Below are positions 62,297 to 64,000 of a stretch of DNA of 64,000 nt, piece by piece. The stretch comes from Haliangium sp963772315 (GTDB taxonomy: Bacteria; Myxococcota_A; Polyangia; Haliangiales; Haliangiaceae): positions 3,844,001 to 3,908,000 of the forward strand of contig CAVYWJ010000004.1 of NCBI GenBank assembly GCA_963772315.1. The letters run 5' to 3'. A program made the position numbers and the translations under genes. Every line of letters begins with the position of its first letter. The stretch's first letter is position 1. The notes beneath the pieces are model-generated. The model ran no database searches. It was not told where the DNA came from and was given only the letters and a program-made list of their open reading frames with translations.

Positions 62297-62345
62297 GCGC
62301 CGCCGGACGTCATCCACCCGGCGCCCCGGTATCCACCCGGCGCCC

Positions 62346-63096
62346 TCAGTGCTCGGTCAGGCCCATGGCCTCCAGGTCGGCGCCCGAGAGCAAGAACACC
62401 GCGTTGGCGGCGGCCAGCTGCTCGGCGCGCTTCTTCGAGCTGCCGATCGCTCGGCCCCACTCGTGCCCGTTGATCTCGACGCACACCTCGAACAGCTTGG
62501 CGTGGTCGGGGCCGCTGTCGCTGACCACCCGGTACGCGGGCTGAGCCTTGAGACGCGCCTGGGCCAGCTCCTGGAGACGCGTCTTGTAATCGTAGAAGCC
62601 GGTCATCTCCACGTTGTCCACGCTGGCCTCGAACAGCCGTGACACCAGCTTGCGCGCGGCGTCGAAGCCCCCGTCGAGATACACCGCGGCGATCACCGCC
62701 TCCAGCGTGTCGGCCAGGATCGACGGCTTGTGCTGCCCGCCGCTCCGGCGCTCGCCCTTGCCCAGGAACAGGAACCGCCCCAGCCCGAGCTGGTACGCGA
62801 TCTCGCTCAACGCGTCCTCGCTGACCACCTGCGAGCGGGTCACGGACAGACGGCCCTCCGTGCAGCTCGGGATACGCGTTCATCAGCATGTGCCCCACCA
62901 CCAGGTCGAGCACCGCGTCGCCCAGGAACTCCAGCCGCTCGTTGTCGGGCCGGCCGGCCTCGGCCCGCTCGTTGGCGTACGACCGATGCGTCACGGCCGT
63001 GCGCAGGAGCTCCATGTCGCGGAACTCGTGCCCGAGGATCGCCGCGAGCTGGTCGAGCTCACCCGTGTCTGGTTCGTCAGTCAAGACCCGTATCAT
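62346..63096 (-). CDS. rnc: Ribonuclease III, one frame break
   Basis: The N-terminal part (from ATG 63096) reads LAAILGHEFRDMELLRTAVTHRSYANE and NERLEFLGDAVLDLVVGHML, with the signature motif of RNase III. At about 62842 the frame must shift by one base (CAC-G-GAG). It then continues GRLSVTRSQVVSEDALSEIA, DTLEAVIAAVYLDGGFDAA (active-site EAVIAAxYLDGG) and a dsRNA-binding domain (YRVVSDSGPDHAKLFEVCVEING, then SSKKRAEQLAAANAVFLL). A full-length enzyme of about 249 residues results. RNase III processes rRNA and double-stranded RNA. An error in the GGAGGG stretch is the likely cause. Confidence 0.88.
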
Positions 63097-63303
63097 ACGG
63101 CCCGTACACGACCGCGCCAACCCGCTGCCGGCGCTTGCCAGCCCGCGATCGCGCCTCCGGCCGGCCGCTCCAGACGCCCGGCCCGCGTGCATGGAGCGCC
63201 GGCCCGCGCCTGGGTCGGGCAGGTCGGCCGGCGCTCTGGTTCCCCGATCGCGCCCGCGGGAGCGCGGGCCGATCCCCGTTCATGTTAGAGTGGGGCCTGC
63301 AGC

Positions 63304-64000
63304 GTGGCAGCCCTCATCGAGCGCTTCGGCAAGTACCACGTCCTGGGGCGCATTGCCCGCGGCGGCATGGCCGAGATCTACAAGGTCAAGACCGTGGGTC
63401 TGGCCGGCTTCGAGAAGGTGCAGGCGCTCAAGCGCATTCGCCCGCACTTCGCCCGCGAGCCGCGCTTCATCCGCAGCTTCATCGACGAAGCCCGCATCGC
63501 CGCCGAGCTCAACCACCGCAACATCGTCCAGGTGTTCGACTTCGGCAAGGCCGAGGGCGAGCTGTTCCTGGCCATGGAGCTCATCGAGGGCGTCAACCTG
63601 CGCACGGCCATGGTCAACGCCAAGCAGCAGAACATCGCCCTGCCCGTGGCCATCGCCTGCTACGTCCTGGGCGAGATCGGGGCCGGCCTCGAGTACGCCC
63701 ACCGCAAGACCGACAATCAGGGCCAGCCGCTCGCCATCGTCCACTGCGACGTGTCGCCGCAGAACGTCATGCTGTCGCGCGAGGGCTACGTCAAGATCCT
63801 CGACTTCGGCGTGGCCCGGGCCCGCTTCGGCGCCCGCCAGAACAACCGCCGCCTGCGCGGAAAGCCGCGCTACATGGCCCCGGAGCAGACCCGCGGCGAG
63901 TGGCCCACCCCCGCCACCGACGTCTTTGCCCTGGGCATCGTGTCCTGGGAGGTCCTCACCGGCATGCCGCTGTTCGAGGGCACCACCTTGCCCGAGATCC
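63304..64000 (+). CDS. Ser/Thr protein kinase, 5' part (runs off the right edge)
   Basis: The GTG at 63304 is the first usable start in frame. The kinase fold starts FGKYHVLGRIARGGMAEIYKVKTVG, with the lysine in VQALKRIRP. The catalytic loop reads IVHCDVSPQNVML (residues about 145-157), so the Arg of HRD is Cys, while the catalytic Asp is kept. DFGVARAR (Asp 167) and YMAPEQT follow. Kinases with VSPQN and the segment RLRGKPRYMAPEQ are typical of Myxococcota. The C-terminal sensory part is outside the window. It is divergent from rnc. Confidence 0.93.
   Translation, partial: MAALIERFGKYHVLGRIARGGMAEIYKVKTVGLAGFEKVQALKRIRPHFAREPRFIRSFIDEARIAAELNHRNIVQVFDFGKAEGELFLAMELIEGVNLRTAMVNAKQQNIALPVAIACYVLGEIGAGLEYAHRKTDNQGQPLAIVHCDVSPQNVMLSREGYVKILDFGVARARFGARQNNRRLRGKPRYMAPEQTRGEWPTPATDVFALGIVSWEVLTGMPLFEGTTLPEI

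Overview
The window is very GC-rich (clearly above 60 % by eye) and is densely packed with bacterial genes. No rRNA, tRNA, phage, insertion sequence or CRISPR array was recognised. The gene content points to the phylum Myxococcota. It includes eukaryote-like Ser/Thr kinases with PEGA domains, an MglA-like small GTPase, a MYXO-CTERM-type C-terminal tail, many lipoproteins, many PAS/GAF histidine kinases, a DUF6178 protein and an FHA protein of the myxobacterial type. Haliangiaceae/Kofleriaceae-like relatives are a guess only.

Layout. 0-9.5 kb: the start of an FHA protein, a secreted protein overlapping a GH113-like glycosidase, a predicted pseudokinase with PEGA domains, a MacB/Lol-type ABC pair, an LPMO-like surface protein and a lipoprotein. 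9.5-20 kb: two PAS/GAF histidine-kinase genes back to back (the first without an ATPase domain), LarC and LarB (nickel-pincer cofactor), a third kinase next to an MglA-like GTPase, and a receptor-type lipoprotein. 20-25.7 kb: a tandem duplication of a 3.1-kb unit carrying a BarA-like hybrid kinase; the middle parts of the copies are almost identical. 25.8-31.8 kb: a PEGA/TPR protein, a Ser/Thr kinase, an ABC-2 transporter and a SPOR protein. 31.8-40 kb: 43-bp tandem repeats, two beta-propeller-like lipoproteins, pyruvate phosphate dikinase (ppdK) and, directly upstream of ppdK, a stub of glyQ. 40-46 kb: a short repeat lipoprotein and the operon PilF/Tgl-like TPR lipoprotein - RodZ-like - recO - two PEGA proteins. 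46-54 kb: an alpha/beta hydrolase, a class II amidotransferase-like protein, a TetR regulator, and a FadL-like porin co-transcribed with a very large lipoprotein. 54-64 kb: the conserved tilS-ftsH-folP-cdaA-cdaR block (tRNA modification, proteolysis, folate, cyclic di-AMP), then a DUF6178 protein, rnc and the start of another Ser/Thr kinase.

How the genes work together. Much of the window is signalling and cell-envelope machinery. The clearest operons, shown by ATGA/GTGA overlaps or very short gaps, are: folP-cdaA-cdaR (with ftsH and tilS upstream), pilF/tgl-rodZ-recO-PEGA-PEGA, larB-larC, mglA-like-histidine kinase, the paired histidine kinases at 9.6-13.5 kb, the large lipoprotein-fadL pair, and the kinase-PEGA pair.

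Caution. Seven reading-frame breaks, in five genes (pseudokinase, receptor lipoprotein, beta-propeller lipoprotein, folP, rnc), each look like one surplus base on the coding strand. A further break in the second hybrid kinase is one missing base. Either this sequence contains indel errors or these genes are really broken. Such genes are annotated here over their full length, and the break is stated.
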